This document shows, in pieces, positions 34,020-44,349 of a DNA stretch of 64,000 nt. A program made the position numbers and the translations under genes. The notes beneath the pieces were generated by a model. That model made no database searches and was not told where the DNA came from. It was given only the letters and a program-made list of their open reading frames with translations. The number at the start of each line of letters is the position of its first letter. Position 1 is the stretch's first letter. The stretch is from positions 152,679,442 through 152,743,441 of the forward strand of contig NC_073693.1 in the NCBI RefSeq assembly GCF_029784155.1, in the 5' to 3' direction. This DNA is from Uranotaenia lowii (lineage: Eukaryota > Arthropoda > Insecta > Diptera > Culicidae).

Positions 34020-34510
34020 AGCGTCTAAGACCCGTACGTGTGCTGTGACAGGCGCGAGTCTAGGATAAGCTGCTCTCGATTCGGCACACGGCGGGCAAAA
34101 ACCCTAGGGTTGCCAGCCAAAAAGGGAGGAGGAAGACCGGACCACGGTCGGAGTAGGATGTCCTTTCGGCGGGGGGCATTCGAGTAGTGAACGTCCGATC
34201 CTAGCAGTAAAGCATACAAAGATAAGACTTTACCTTCTGCGTATGCCGAGCTGTTTAGGTACGTCGCGATCGTTGTGTAGGATACCTCTACCGCCGCGGA
34301 GTATCTGAGTAGAACGCGCTCCCTACGAGGGAGGCTGCGGGGATAAGACTTGACCTTCTTCGTAGTCGAACTCGTAGGGGGAAGAGTATTTACGCCGCGA
34401 AATACTCTCGGGTAGGGTGACTTCACGTTGTCGGCGGGTGAGTCACCTGAGTCGGTGTAGGATGAATTCTTCGCCGGGAATCATCAGAGTAGTTTTTCGT
34501 AAAGCCCCGG
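34020..34510 (+). repeat. Hairpin array with GCCG loops
   Basis: Five stem-loops in 330 bp share a flank of GTAG(G) to the left and, mostly, GAGTAG to the right, with a CGCCG/CGGCG loop core, but have different stem sequences: 34,156-34,181, 34,281-34,305, 34,383-34,408 (a 9-bp perfect stem, AGAGTATTT/AAATACTCT), 34,417-34,446 and 34,461-34,485. The block starts and ends with the phrase GTGCTGTGACAGGCGCG (about 34,040 and 34,515). Two intervening blocks begin GATAAGACTT. No protein is predicted. Confidence 0.8.
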
Positions 34511-35056
34511 ACGTGTGCTGTGACAGGCGCGTGTCCAGGATAAGCTGCTCTCGACCGGCACACGGACGGGCAAAGAGGAGAGGGCCTCGAGCCAAGCCAG
34601 GCGGAGCCAAGACCTCAAGTCGTCAGAGGAAAGGTCATTGGTCTCTTGCAGTGGTCTCGAACAGAGGCGGAGCGCACGTTTTTCATGGGAACCAAGCTAG
34701 TCTCGATTTGCGAGTAAAGGCCGGATCTCAAGTCGTTAGAGGCGAGGTCCTTAGTCTTGAATCGTAACAAGAGGCAGGGTATATATGCTGGAGTTTGACT
34801 CGAACTGGAGTTTGCCGAAGAGCGCTTAAGCGCGGACTTGGTCTCCCATCTTGGGTACAGCCTTCGTTGCAGGTCCGGATGGGAATTATGGCCAGAGGCC
34901 CCAGGTGGACTTTATGGCGTAGGGGTACATAGTATCATGAGTCGTCCAATTGCACCCATGGACCCAGAGTAGCATACTGGGGGGACTCGGTCGCTCGCCG
35001 TGCCTTGGAATGCAATCCGTAAAAAGGATTTACCACCTGGGTGATCAACTAATAAA
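34511..35056 (+). mobile_element. Retroposon copy B
   Basis: Highly similar to copy A along its whole length, including the hairpin units at 34,611-34,636 and 34,724-34,749 and the end GGTGATCAACTAATAAAAAA. It has an extra insertion with AGAGCGCTTAAGCGCG (a palindrome) near 34,817. The open frames are shadows of repeat sequence. Confidence 0.78.
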
Positions 35057-35655
35057 AAAAAAAGTATTTCCCTGAAGATAAGAGGTCGGGCTTCGACTCG
35101 TTAGAGGAGAGGTCAGGTCTCAAACCTTCAGACGAAGAGGTTTGTGTGGTCAACCCCGAGTCTTTATGATAAGGGATGAGATGAGGCCCCTTACCAACAA
35201 GCGGAGGGGTACCAGTGGTCACCTCGAGTCATTACGAGGAGAGGTCAGATTTCATGTCGTTAGAGGAGAGATCGAGCCTTGAATCGTGCAGAGGAGAGGT
35301 AAACCTCGAGTCGATGCGAGGAGGTGTCGGTTCTCAAGTCGTTAGAGGAGAGTTCAGGCGTCGAGTCGTAAGGATGAGAGGTTTTGCTGAAAGTGGTCTC
35401 GTTAATGAGTATTGCCTTGGAGCGCATTAGCGCGAATAGACCTCCCACTATTGAAGCATAGTGTACTAAACAGCTCGAGGTGGGAACCAGGTCTGCGGCC
35501 CCAGGTGGAGTTGAAGGAGTAGAGGGTATACACGGAGTATATCATGAGTCTTTCCATTGTACCCATGGACCCAGAGTAGCAAACTGGGGGGACGCGCCGT
35601 GCCTTGGAATACAATCCGTAAACCGGGATTTACCACCTGTGGTTACCAACTAAAA
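35057..35655 (+). mobile_element. Retroposon copy C, diverged, rich in hairpin units
   Basis: The 5' half holds at least six units of the form CTCGAGTCGTTAGAGGAGAG with variable ends (35,085-35,385) and a 7-bp stem CAAACCT/AGGTTTG at 35,121-35,144. The 3' half matches A and B (GGCCCCAGGTGGAG, CATGGACCCAGAGTAGCA, TGCCTTGGAAT) and ends ACCAACTAAAAAAAAAG. Confidence 0.72.
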
Positions 35656-35659
35656 AAAA

Positions 35660-37480
35660 AGTATTTTTAAGTGTTTTCCATAGAAAAGTATTGGGAAACC
35701 TGTGTTAAAAAAACGTTAAGTATCATTCGACAATAATATGGTTTAATAGATAATTTCTAGTCATTACAGGATCTACCAATGGGACATTATTGGATTTGTC
35801 ACAAACTTTCCCAAACTTTGTTGCTGTTTTTTTAGCTTTCTCCAAAATCCCTGGTCAGATTGTCACAAAATTTTCCACGCTCACTAATATTTCTAGAAAT
35901 TTAGTTTAATTAAATGCATGAAATTAAGGGCCGTTCACAAAAGAAAATTGTGCTTTTTTCGAGCACAGGCCTTGATATTAATGAATTGAAATATAATTTT
36001 TTACACTCATTCTTTAAAAGGAACATGTTCTCAGAATTCTTCAAAGGTGGAATCTCCCAGCTGCATTTGGAACGAGGAAAACAGGCACTCCAGCATGTGC
36101 ATGAAGCAGTCATAAAACTTGATTGATTCGGATACCTTTTTATTCCTACACACGACACGCAGCCTCCTAACCGATTGATTGTCCAATCCCACTTTTACTT
36201 TATGCCTATATCCAGAAAACGGCGTCGTGTAGGCGCACCTACGTGGGTACCTACGTTTTGATACGCCGCGGCGCTGTGTTGTTGGTTTACTTAAAAATTC
36301 TGACCCAGAACCTTGACCGGTGGTGAACATGATTCTTGACCTTTTTTTTCGCGGTTCTCCCATGTGAAATATCTGTATCGAATTGTTGTAATCCCCAACT
36401 GTGCAGTGCGTGAGATTTAAAGAATTGGGTTGCCATAGGAATAAAGTACGCGTAACTCGTTGCTGTACTATTTGATCTTTCCAGTTTGGTCAAGTACGGC
36501 CTGCGATCATGTGGCGCTCGATATCCAGAACAACGCAAATATTATTAACCTACGTTGATTTTTTTTATTGTTATGACTTTGATCTTGCGCCATGAAACAT
36601 GCTAATAAATTTAACAATTTTGCTGTCATCTGGATCAAAAGTGGAATGTTGAGCTCTTGCTTAGTGGAGATTGAAATCGTTTATATTTATTTATCGATAC
36701 CTACTGCCAATTAGGGGAATTCCGAATTCGTTCCGATTTTAAAAGCTGTTTCAATGCAATATCAAAAGTCAATAGTATGCCAATAGTAATTTGAGTAATC
36801 ACTAATCAATAATATTACTTCTACAGCCAGAACTTATGTCTGAGTCTCGAAGAATAATAAAAGCATCTTATAATTCATCTTGTCATTGTTCATGTTTTTA
36901 ATTATTTTAACATACAAAACATTAAAATTATCAAAAACACAAAATGGTAGGGCCTACTGTGGAGCAGAGAACGCAGAGACGTCAGGAACCAAAAAAAAGA
37001 GAAGAAGCGTGGACCAACAGTAACATACGCTCCGAGGGACAATCCGTTGGAAGCACGCATAAAAGTACTCCTTGTTGATAAAAGAAGTTTGGCTCTGATA
37101 ATCCTTCAGCGGCTGAAAATGAGATATTTTGTATACAGAAATCACAAAACATAAAGATCAAATTGTGTATTAGAAGCTGACATCGTTTTAAAAATTCTGA
37201 AATTTTGAAATTTTTTGCAATTTACAAATTTTAATTTTTTACAATCTTGGATTTTTGTATACTCTCATTTTTTGTCATTGACCAAGGATATAGCGCCTTT
37301 ACTCATTCGTTGTTCAACAGTCGGTGAAGATAGACGGTTTTATTTAAGCTCCTCCGAAAAAAGAACAATAGTGCTGAGCTGACCTTGGATATATCAGAAG
37401 GCCTATAACCGTACCTCATCGAACAAAAGAAGATAAGTACAGTATCTTAAAAATAGAATTCGGTTGAAACTTTTATTGTT
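35660..37480. other. No recognised gene; one unassigned open region
   Basis: A 110-codon minus-strand frame at 36,031-36,363 (basic N-terminal part MGEPRKKRSRIMF, then KVKVGLDNQSVRRLRVVC) may be a remnant of something coding, but I do not recognise it and it runs into stops. The remainder is AT-rich with no evident repeat structure. Confidence 0.3.
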
Positions 37481-37489
37481 TGCTATCAA

Positions 37490-38807
37490 ATGGGAGATAA
37501 AAACGGGGAATCCTCATTTGCGGGGACCCCCAGTGACCACAATAACAACTTGACTCACCCATCACACCACAGTGTTCTACCGACAATGGGTTCAACAGTA
37601 GATTCTCAACCACGTGTTTCATCTAAATCGTCAATATTGATATCATCGCTTACTTCGCCACCTCTAATGCCGTCTCCTGCTTCACAAATTGATTCTCCAT
37701 GCTCATCATCACAATCATCTCCTGAAATACCCTCGACACGAATGCCATAAGGATGGTAAAGTGTCGTTAATAAAACTTAAAAAAAAAATCTCCTGAAATT
37801 TCCTCACTTCACCTTCCTTTCCCATCCTCTACTGATCAAGTACCAATTGGTCCCCAAAACTCTCAAATTCCAAATTCGGATTTTATTAGAATAAAAAAGT
37901 ATCCTGAAACATGTTCGGGACCGTATCAAGTTTTTTTTCCAAACCTAAACAAAAGCCGCTAAATGTAATAACAATATCTAAAGAACTACATAAACATTAT
38001 TCATCTATTTTCGAAATAAAGAAAACAGCTTTTAATCGACTTCGCGTGCTGGTGGGGCAGAGAAAACATGCTAATGAGATAGTTAGTAATCTTCTTTTTA
38101 CATTAGAATATAATGTGTACATTCCAAGCCTTGAGGTTGAAACTGCTGGGGTAATTGTTGATGGATATGTCAGTCTTGAAGATCTTTCTTCTTTTGGTCA
38201 GGGTAGGTGGCGTAATGGCGCTATAGCACCGGTTCGCATTCTGGATTGTAATCGCTTATATGACGTCAGTGTTGTTGGAGATAAAAAAGTGTATAGTGTA
38301 TCAGATCAGCTTCTATTCGGGTCGTGTTCGAAGTACTGTTCGTGTACTGTGTTGCCAGAATTTGTCGAAATTGAGAAAGTGTTGTTACCGGTATGTGCTT
38401 ACATTCCGTAACTCATGTACTGTGAACGATGTAGACAACTTAATCACACAGCGAAATATTGTGCGAATAAAATAAAATGTGGGAAATGTGGTGTAAGCCA
38501 CCCTGGGGAAGAATGTTTGATTAAAGAAAACTTGTGTTTTCATTGTAACACCCAACATTTGAGCATTAAAGATTGTCCAATGTACCGGAAAGCTAAAAGT
38601 GAATGGAGGAAAACTGTTAAAGAATCACACAAATTTTCATACGCAGAAGTTTTAAAAAAATCTGATGAGACCAATTTATTGAACCTTAACAATCGATTTG
38701 ATGTTCTTTCCTCAGAAATGTCTGATTGTGATGAAGAACCCAACCCCAATGTCCTGAAACTATTATTTCAAGAAAAAGAAAACAGCCAACTCGTCCAAAA
38801 ATTTTGA
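37490..38807 (+). pseudogene. I-type LINE ORF1 (gag-like, zinc knuckles), broken
   Basis: Ser/Pro-rich N-terminus from 37,490, then a central gag-like domain (LNVITISKELHKHYSSIF, LRVLVGQRKHANEIVSN, RWRNGAIAPVRILDCNRLYD). Three zinc knuckles follow: CERCRQLNHTAKYC, CGKCGVSHPGEEC and CFHCNTQHLSIKDC. ORF1 proteins of I and Jockey LINEs coat the element RNA. Lesions: a 59-bp insertion at 37,729-37,787, a frameshift at the T-run near 37,930, and an in-frame TAA at 38,409 just before the knuckles, which continue in the same frame. Confidence 0.85.
37729..37787 (+). mobile_element. 59-bp LINE tail inserted with 12-bp target duplication
   Basis: ATCTCCTGAAAT occurs at 37,717-37,728 and again at 37,788-37,799. 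Between them lies only the terminal stem of an I-type LINE (GACACGAATGCC ... GGTAAAGTGTCGTTAATAAA) and a poly-A run. It is an extreme 5'-truncated insertion inside ORF1 of another LINE. Confidence 0.85.
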
Positions 38808-40962
38808 GAAAAGAGCCAAAAATTTTATCGAGAACTAATACAAATCCAGAACTTTCATTCCCTCCATTAGACCCTCCTGGAACTTCGATTTCAGATTTCA
38901 CTGAAATAAATAACCAAGTACACACAACGAAATTAAGAAATTTGAAAGAAAAAACTCCTGAAACAGCACTAGGTATATGGTTTGATACAAAACTGCTATG
39001 GCGTAAACATGTTGACTATGTAGTTAAAAAATATCAAATGCGAGTTAATTTTCTCAAAACAATAACGGGATCATGGTGGGGCGCGCATCCTCTTGATTTA
39101 ATTACACTGTATAAAACTACGATTTTATCTATCTTACAGTATGGATGTTTTTGCTTTTCTAGTGCTGCTAACTGCCATTTACAAAAATTAGCTCGTATCC
39201 AATTTCGCTGTTTGAGAATAGTTCTAGGAAGCCTTATGTCCACTCATACCATGAGTTTAGAAGTTATCGCAGGAGTGATTCCACTCGAACTTAATTTTTT
39301 GGAGCTTAATTTCGTCAGTTGTTTAGATTCAAGACCAGAAACACTAGATTAATCGACAAGTTGGACTTTTTATTTGAATTAAATCCGGAGATAAAATTTT
39401 TGAATAACTATAAAGTTTTTATTACAATAGGTACTTACAACAGTCCTGAGGAAAACATGTTTGATTTTTTAATTGACGAAATACAATTTTTCCCTAAAAT
39501 AGATTTGAGTTTCAAGAAAGAAGTTGATAAGTTTCCAATAGCGTTAAGGGTACACGCACTTAATCAAGTATTTCACAGTATATTCGAAGGCTTCGATCCT
39601 GGTTGTTCTATATATACTGATGGATGGATCTGTATCAGCTCAAGGTGCTGGTTTTGGAATGTATCATACGACCTCTTCACAAAGTTTCAAATTAATGACC
39701 CCTTGTTCAATATTTGTTGCTGAAATGATCGCTATTTATCACTCGTGTGAATACATTAAAAGTTTGCCTTCTTCCAGATACATCATATGCTCGCTCAGAT
39801 AGTATGAGTTCTCTCTCTTCTCTCATGTCAGGTCAATTAAATTGTACAACTTGTATTTTTTCATATAAAATCAAAAAGCATTGTTGAATCTTAATAATTT
39901 AGGATATACAATATCATTGTTCTGGATCCCATCCCACTGTGGAATTTTGGGGAATGAAAAAGCTGATCATCTTGCTTGTTGGAAAAGAAGAAAAGTTACA
40001 AACTAGTGAACGTATGGTGAATCAGTCATTTGTGGCTGAAACGCTAAAACTTTCGCAAAAAAAGTAACAAAAAATTAATTTTGGTATACTAAGGTTAGGT
40101 ACAGATATATTCGAGTGTCTTGAGGTAAGATTGGTAAGAAGGTAAGATTATTTTACTATCCAACCATTGCAATTATTAAATATATAATATATGAGCGACC
40201 AATCAGTGGCCAGCTGGGCAGGTATCTACACGAATGCGGAATATCTGTCAGAGATTCATAATACTAGAAATGTTATGAATTTTATACGGTTGCGAAGCTG
40301 TTTGCTCGTTCTACAATTAAGACATACACAAACACAAAACATATTCATTACATGACAGTTCACACGAAGCCATGGTGTCGGGTATGTGGTGATTTGCATT
40401 GAAGATTGGCCGAACTAATAATCTAAAGAATGCAATTTAGCTCATACGTTGGCGAAACTGCGGTGAATCCGTGCACCCATGGTGGATTATCTACATACAT
40501 ACATACATACATACATGAAAAAGCTGATCATCTTGCTAAGCAGGGAGCAATTGGTGACTTGGTTTAATGTAGAGGTTTCCAACATTTTGAACTTTATTCC
40601 ATTGCACATTCCATGCATTGTCTAAGTGGCAAAGTAAGTGGAGTAGTAGCGACTTAGGAAGATTTTGTTTCTCAATTTTACCTCAAGTCCAAAATAAATC
40701 TTGGTTTCATAAACAGTTTTTTGAAAGAAATTGGTATGGTAAAGACCACAATGATGATGTGGTAAAGACTACGAAGATTTAGATCATGTTGTGTGGCACT
40801 GTTCAAAATATGAACGCTATAGAGGAGAACTAATAGATTCTCTGAATAGAATATCTAAGTCTTCTAATACATCAATTAGAGATATTCTGGGGCAAAGGGA
40901 TATGCAAACAATGAAGTTGATATTTGAATTTCTAAAGAGTGCTGGCTTGAAATTATGAAATA
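38808..40962 (+). pseudogene. I-type LINE ORF2 remnant (RT thumb, RNase H, C-terminus)
   Basis: After ORF1 the sequence jumps near 38,965 straight to the RT thumb (ALGIWFDTKLLWRKHVDYV), so the endonuclease and the RT catalytic core are deleted. RNase H motifs follow in shifting frames: IYTDGSVSAQGAGFG and AEMIAIYHSCEYI at 39,610-39,770, DSMSSLSSLMSG at 39,795, and IPSHCGILGNEKADHLA at about 39,928-39,978. A block at 39,977-40,514, flanked by a 23-bp direct repeat, contains a second C-terminal relic (CRVCGDLH). The original C-terminus resumes with AKQGAIGDL, LGRFCFSILPQVQN and HVVWHCSKYERY, and stops at about 40,956. RNase H in ORF2 places it in the I group. Confidence 0.82.
39977..40537 (+). 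repeat. Inserted or duplicated block bounded by 23-bp direct repeats
   Basis: The 23 bp starting ATGAAAAAGCTGATCATC occur at 39,954-39,976 and 40,515-40,537. The sequence after the second copy continues the LINE C-terminus. The block in between holds other I-type C-terminal sequence, one copy of the GTGCACCCATGG motif (40,460-40,483) and a (CATA)n microsatellite (40,493-40,515). Confidence 0.65.
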
Positions 40963-41502
40963 AATCAAGAACATTCAACGAATACCTGGAAATAAATAAA
41001 AAAATACATATTTTTTTTATCTTACCTTTCAACCAACTATTTCGCTTGCCTCGTTGTTCTTACTCCCAACTTCGACTTTATAATAATGAACTGTATGTTT
41101 CCATATCCTAAACCTTACATTTAGTTTATAACTGTCAGGCTCACATACTCCTTACAATAAACATTAAGATTTTGATTTTGATTACCAAAAAATAACAGAA
41201 GCATGAAAAATAATACGATTAAGAAAAAATGAATAGCTTACAACAATTAACGTTTTACCAATTTTCTGTAACCTGGACATAATTCCTGAAAATCAAATTG
41301 CATTTAATATGGGCAAATGTTTCATTCAATGCGCTTGCACAATCCCTATCAATCGATTGAATCTAAATGCGTATAAAACCTGGAATAGTAAGGGAATTTT
41401 TCCGAAAGTATTTGGTTTGTTAGCGCGTTTTTTCATCAATTTTTTTTAAATCCCATTGCATTTTTTAAGCAACTTTTTTTTATATGATTTTATTGTCTAG
41501 GT

Positions 41503-42530
41503 TCACATAGTAGATAAGTAAAATTTGTAACTATTTACATCTCGGTCGGTTTTTGGTGTTTCTATAATATAACAAATCATAGCAGCGAACTGTTGAAGAA
41601 AAAGTTTTCTAGTATTTCTTCGGAAATTTCGTAAGTTGGGAAATATCCAGTCCATTTTTTGAAGACTCAAGGTCCTTCTATCGACGCTAGAGAAAAGGTT
41701 CTTCTGGTAATTCCATATTATCCTGGTGTCGCAACAGCCGAATATGAAGTGCTCCAAGTCATCAGTAATTCCAGGACATAGGTCGCAATAAGGATCTGCT
41801 CTCATGTTTCTCCTGAATAAAAGCTCGTTGTTTCCTATTTTGTTATGAACGACCAAGAACCACGCAGACCGTTGATGGGATGATAAATATTTGGAGTGGA
41901 TGTTCTTGAACATCGTTTTCCATTCTCGATGTGGATTTTCTCTTACGATTTTTGGGTTTTTCAGTCTTTGGAGATATAATTGGTAGATACCGGATGAGAA
42001 TGGCGAACGACGTAGGGTATCTGATAAGTACACAGATTCTTGTACAATGGTTCTGACGTGAGAATACTTTCTAGGAATTGCAGATACGTTCGGCGGACTA
42101 ACATTATTCTCCAAGTAGCTCCACATAAACTGTAGATCTGATCCAGCTCGTAGAAGTCTATTCACCAGTAAAGATTTTGATTTTAGTGTTGGTGAATGAA
42201 GGCCTAGACCTCCTCTTTCTTTTGGAAGGATCATTGCTTCAAAAGCCACTCGGTTCCAAGATCTGCCATGCCAAATAAACTTTCCAATTTGGGCTATGAT
42301 TTTGCCAGCGAACTTGTTGGGCAATGGAATTGTAGATGCTACATACCACAGTGTTGATGAAACGTAAGTATTTATCAGAATGATTTTTTGAGTTAGATTC
42401 AGTGTTCTGACATTATTCATCCACAGCCTCGTTTGGAAACTTTGTATCGTCTTCTGCCAGTTTTCATCGATGATGCGTTCGATATTTTCGCAAAAATAAA
42501 GGCCTAGAATTTTGACGTGCGGCTCTATTT
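41503..42530 (-). pseudogene. LINE ORF2 C-terminal region
   Basis: It resumes after the deletion with HVKILGLYFCENIERIIDEN (42,515-42,440 region) and continues open for about 305 codons: LNLTQKIILINTYVSSTLWY, IGKFIWHGRSWNRVAFE, LPKERGGLGLHSP, and the Cys/His-type LLFRRNMRADPYCDLCPG with DDLEHFIFGC. These match the conserved tail of L1/Tx1-like ORF2 proteins. The frame is intact here, so the decisive lesions are upstream. Confidence 0.85.
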
Positions 42531-43549
42531 TCAGCCAACTGCTGTCTTGGGTTGGAGCATTGTACTTATTTTATCCAGTAACGGCTGTATGTAGATGACG
42601 AAAAGCAACATAGAAAGAGGATCGCCTTGTCGTACTGAGCGCTGTATTTTGATTTCGTTGGATAATCTTCCGTTGATCAACACCCTTGAGTAACTGTTGC
42701 CGAAGAAGGACATCAACAGCGCAACTAAATTCTGGTTGATATACATTTTGAGCATGGTGTCGGCTAGAAAACTATGCTCGACCCTGTCAAAGGCGTGATC
42801 AAGATCGAGAGCTACTAAAAGAGAGCTTTTTGAGCTCGTTTTAAGATGGCATATATTGTCTAAAATTTTCGCAGTTGCTTCAAAGATATTCCTTCCTCCA
42901 TTAGTACACTTCTGCTTGCTAGACAGAACTCTTGTAACGAGGTCTGTAATGCGCCGCTTTAAGATTCTCCCAACAAGTTCAAAGTCAAAATTTGAAAGCG
43001 AAATAGGGCGATAATCTTTTACACTGTTAGCATTATTTCCTTTTTTTATCAAGACAATTACTCCATCGAAAAATTCTTTTGGAGCAAGTCCGCGCAAACT
43101 CGACCAATAATATCCCAACATTTCTCGTAAAATTCTTTTGGTAATCCGTCAATTCCCGGGGATTTTTTTGAAGAGCTAGATTTTACTGCAACCTTGAGTT
43201 CGTCGTAGGTGATTTCCTGGAGGATTTGTTGATTCATTGAGTTGTCTTCGGGAATTTGAAGTAGAGGTGTGAAGTTTTCATTTCGAATAATCTCGGATGG
43301 ACTGTATAGATTCTCGAAGAAATTTTGGAAGTGTTGTTGAATAGTATTCTGCTCTGTAACTATCCCTGTTGCTGTTTCAATCTGTTGTATGTTCGTTTTT
43401 TTCCTGCTGGTTTTCTGATTCGCGATATGAAATATGGATGTTTTTTCTCCACCAATGTAATTTTCATTCCATTGACTATTACTGGAGCAAATTTGCCTTT
43501 GGTGTCGGAGCATTAGACTTTTGATGTGGTTGATATCTCTTAATTCCAA
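42531..43549 (-). pseudogene. LINE ORF2 linker and RT N-terminal half
   Basis: Two overlapping frames (43,549-43,058 and 43,121-42,531). The first holds the pre-RT region and KKSPGIDGLPKEFYEKCW. The second has VIVLIKKGNNANSVKDYRPI, LVALDLDHAFDRVEH (first catalytic Asp) and SVRQGDPLSMLLFVIYI. The RQGxPLS form is typical of L1/Tx1-type RTs. The frame stops soon after and the YADD block is absent. Confidence 0.85.
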
Positions 43550-44349
43550 TTCACAAAGTTCCGCTTTTGTCTACACCAGTAGTTCCATTTTGTGTTCAGT
43601 TCTGCCATAGTTTCATGATCGCTTAATACCCTCGGGTGCATTCTCCAAATGCCTCTTCCTGGTGCCGTACCGAGAAACGGAAGTGCTACGCGAATTACAT
43701 ACGCTTTGTGATCTGAAAATGCGGTGGCAGTGAAATGTGCATTTCTGACCATACATTGCATATGTGCAGTTAGCAGTATACGATCCAACCTTGAGGAAGA
43801 GTCTGCTCTTATGAATGAGTATTCCACATTATTCCCGTTCAATATTTCCCACGAATCTTTCAGTTCAGATGAGTCCATCAGCCTACGTAACATCGGAGAG
43901 TGTGAGTTGGTCCCAGTGGCATCCTTCCGATTGACAACGCAGTTGAAATCACCCCCCACAATGACGTTTTGTACATTGTAGAGATGATGCGCCAAAGTGG
44001 AGTTGAAAAACGTTTCTCTACTTGCTCGATTTTGTGTTCCAGGGGGCGCGTATAGGTTTATAAAAGTAACACCATTTACAGATAAACTTATAAGTCGTGC
44101 ATCTAAACTCCTTTTTACATTTTGATAGACATAATAGTCCCTAAGAGCTATTGCTGTACCTCGTCTACGCTCATCGACAATAAAAACTATGTTAAATCCG
44201 TTAATATCGAGTTTAGTGATCGCTACTTCCTGAAGAAATATTACATCTAGTTCAGATGTGCGGATAAACGAAATCAATGAATTTAGCTTCGCTCCACAAG
44301 ATACTCCGTTCATGTTAATGGTACCAATAATATAACTATACGAAGTCAT
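43540..44349 (-). pseudogene. LINE ORF2 endonuclease domain (AP-type)
   Basis: About 270 codons. The metal- and DNA-binding residues of AP-like endonucleases are all visible: TINMNGV, FLQEVAI (Glu), INLYAPPG, VGGDFNCV (Asp and Asn), SRLDRILL and FSDHKAYV (Asp-His). This enzyme nicks target DNA to prime reverse transcription. The frame is lost at the 3' side near 43,545 by a frameshift into the RT part. Confidence 0.88.
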
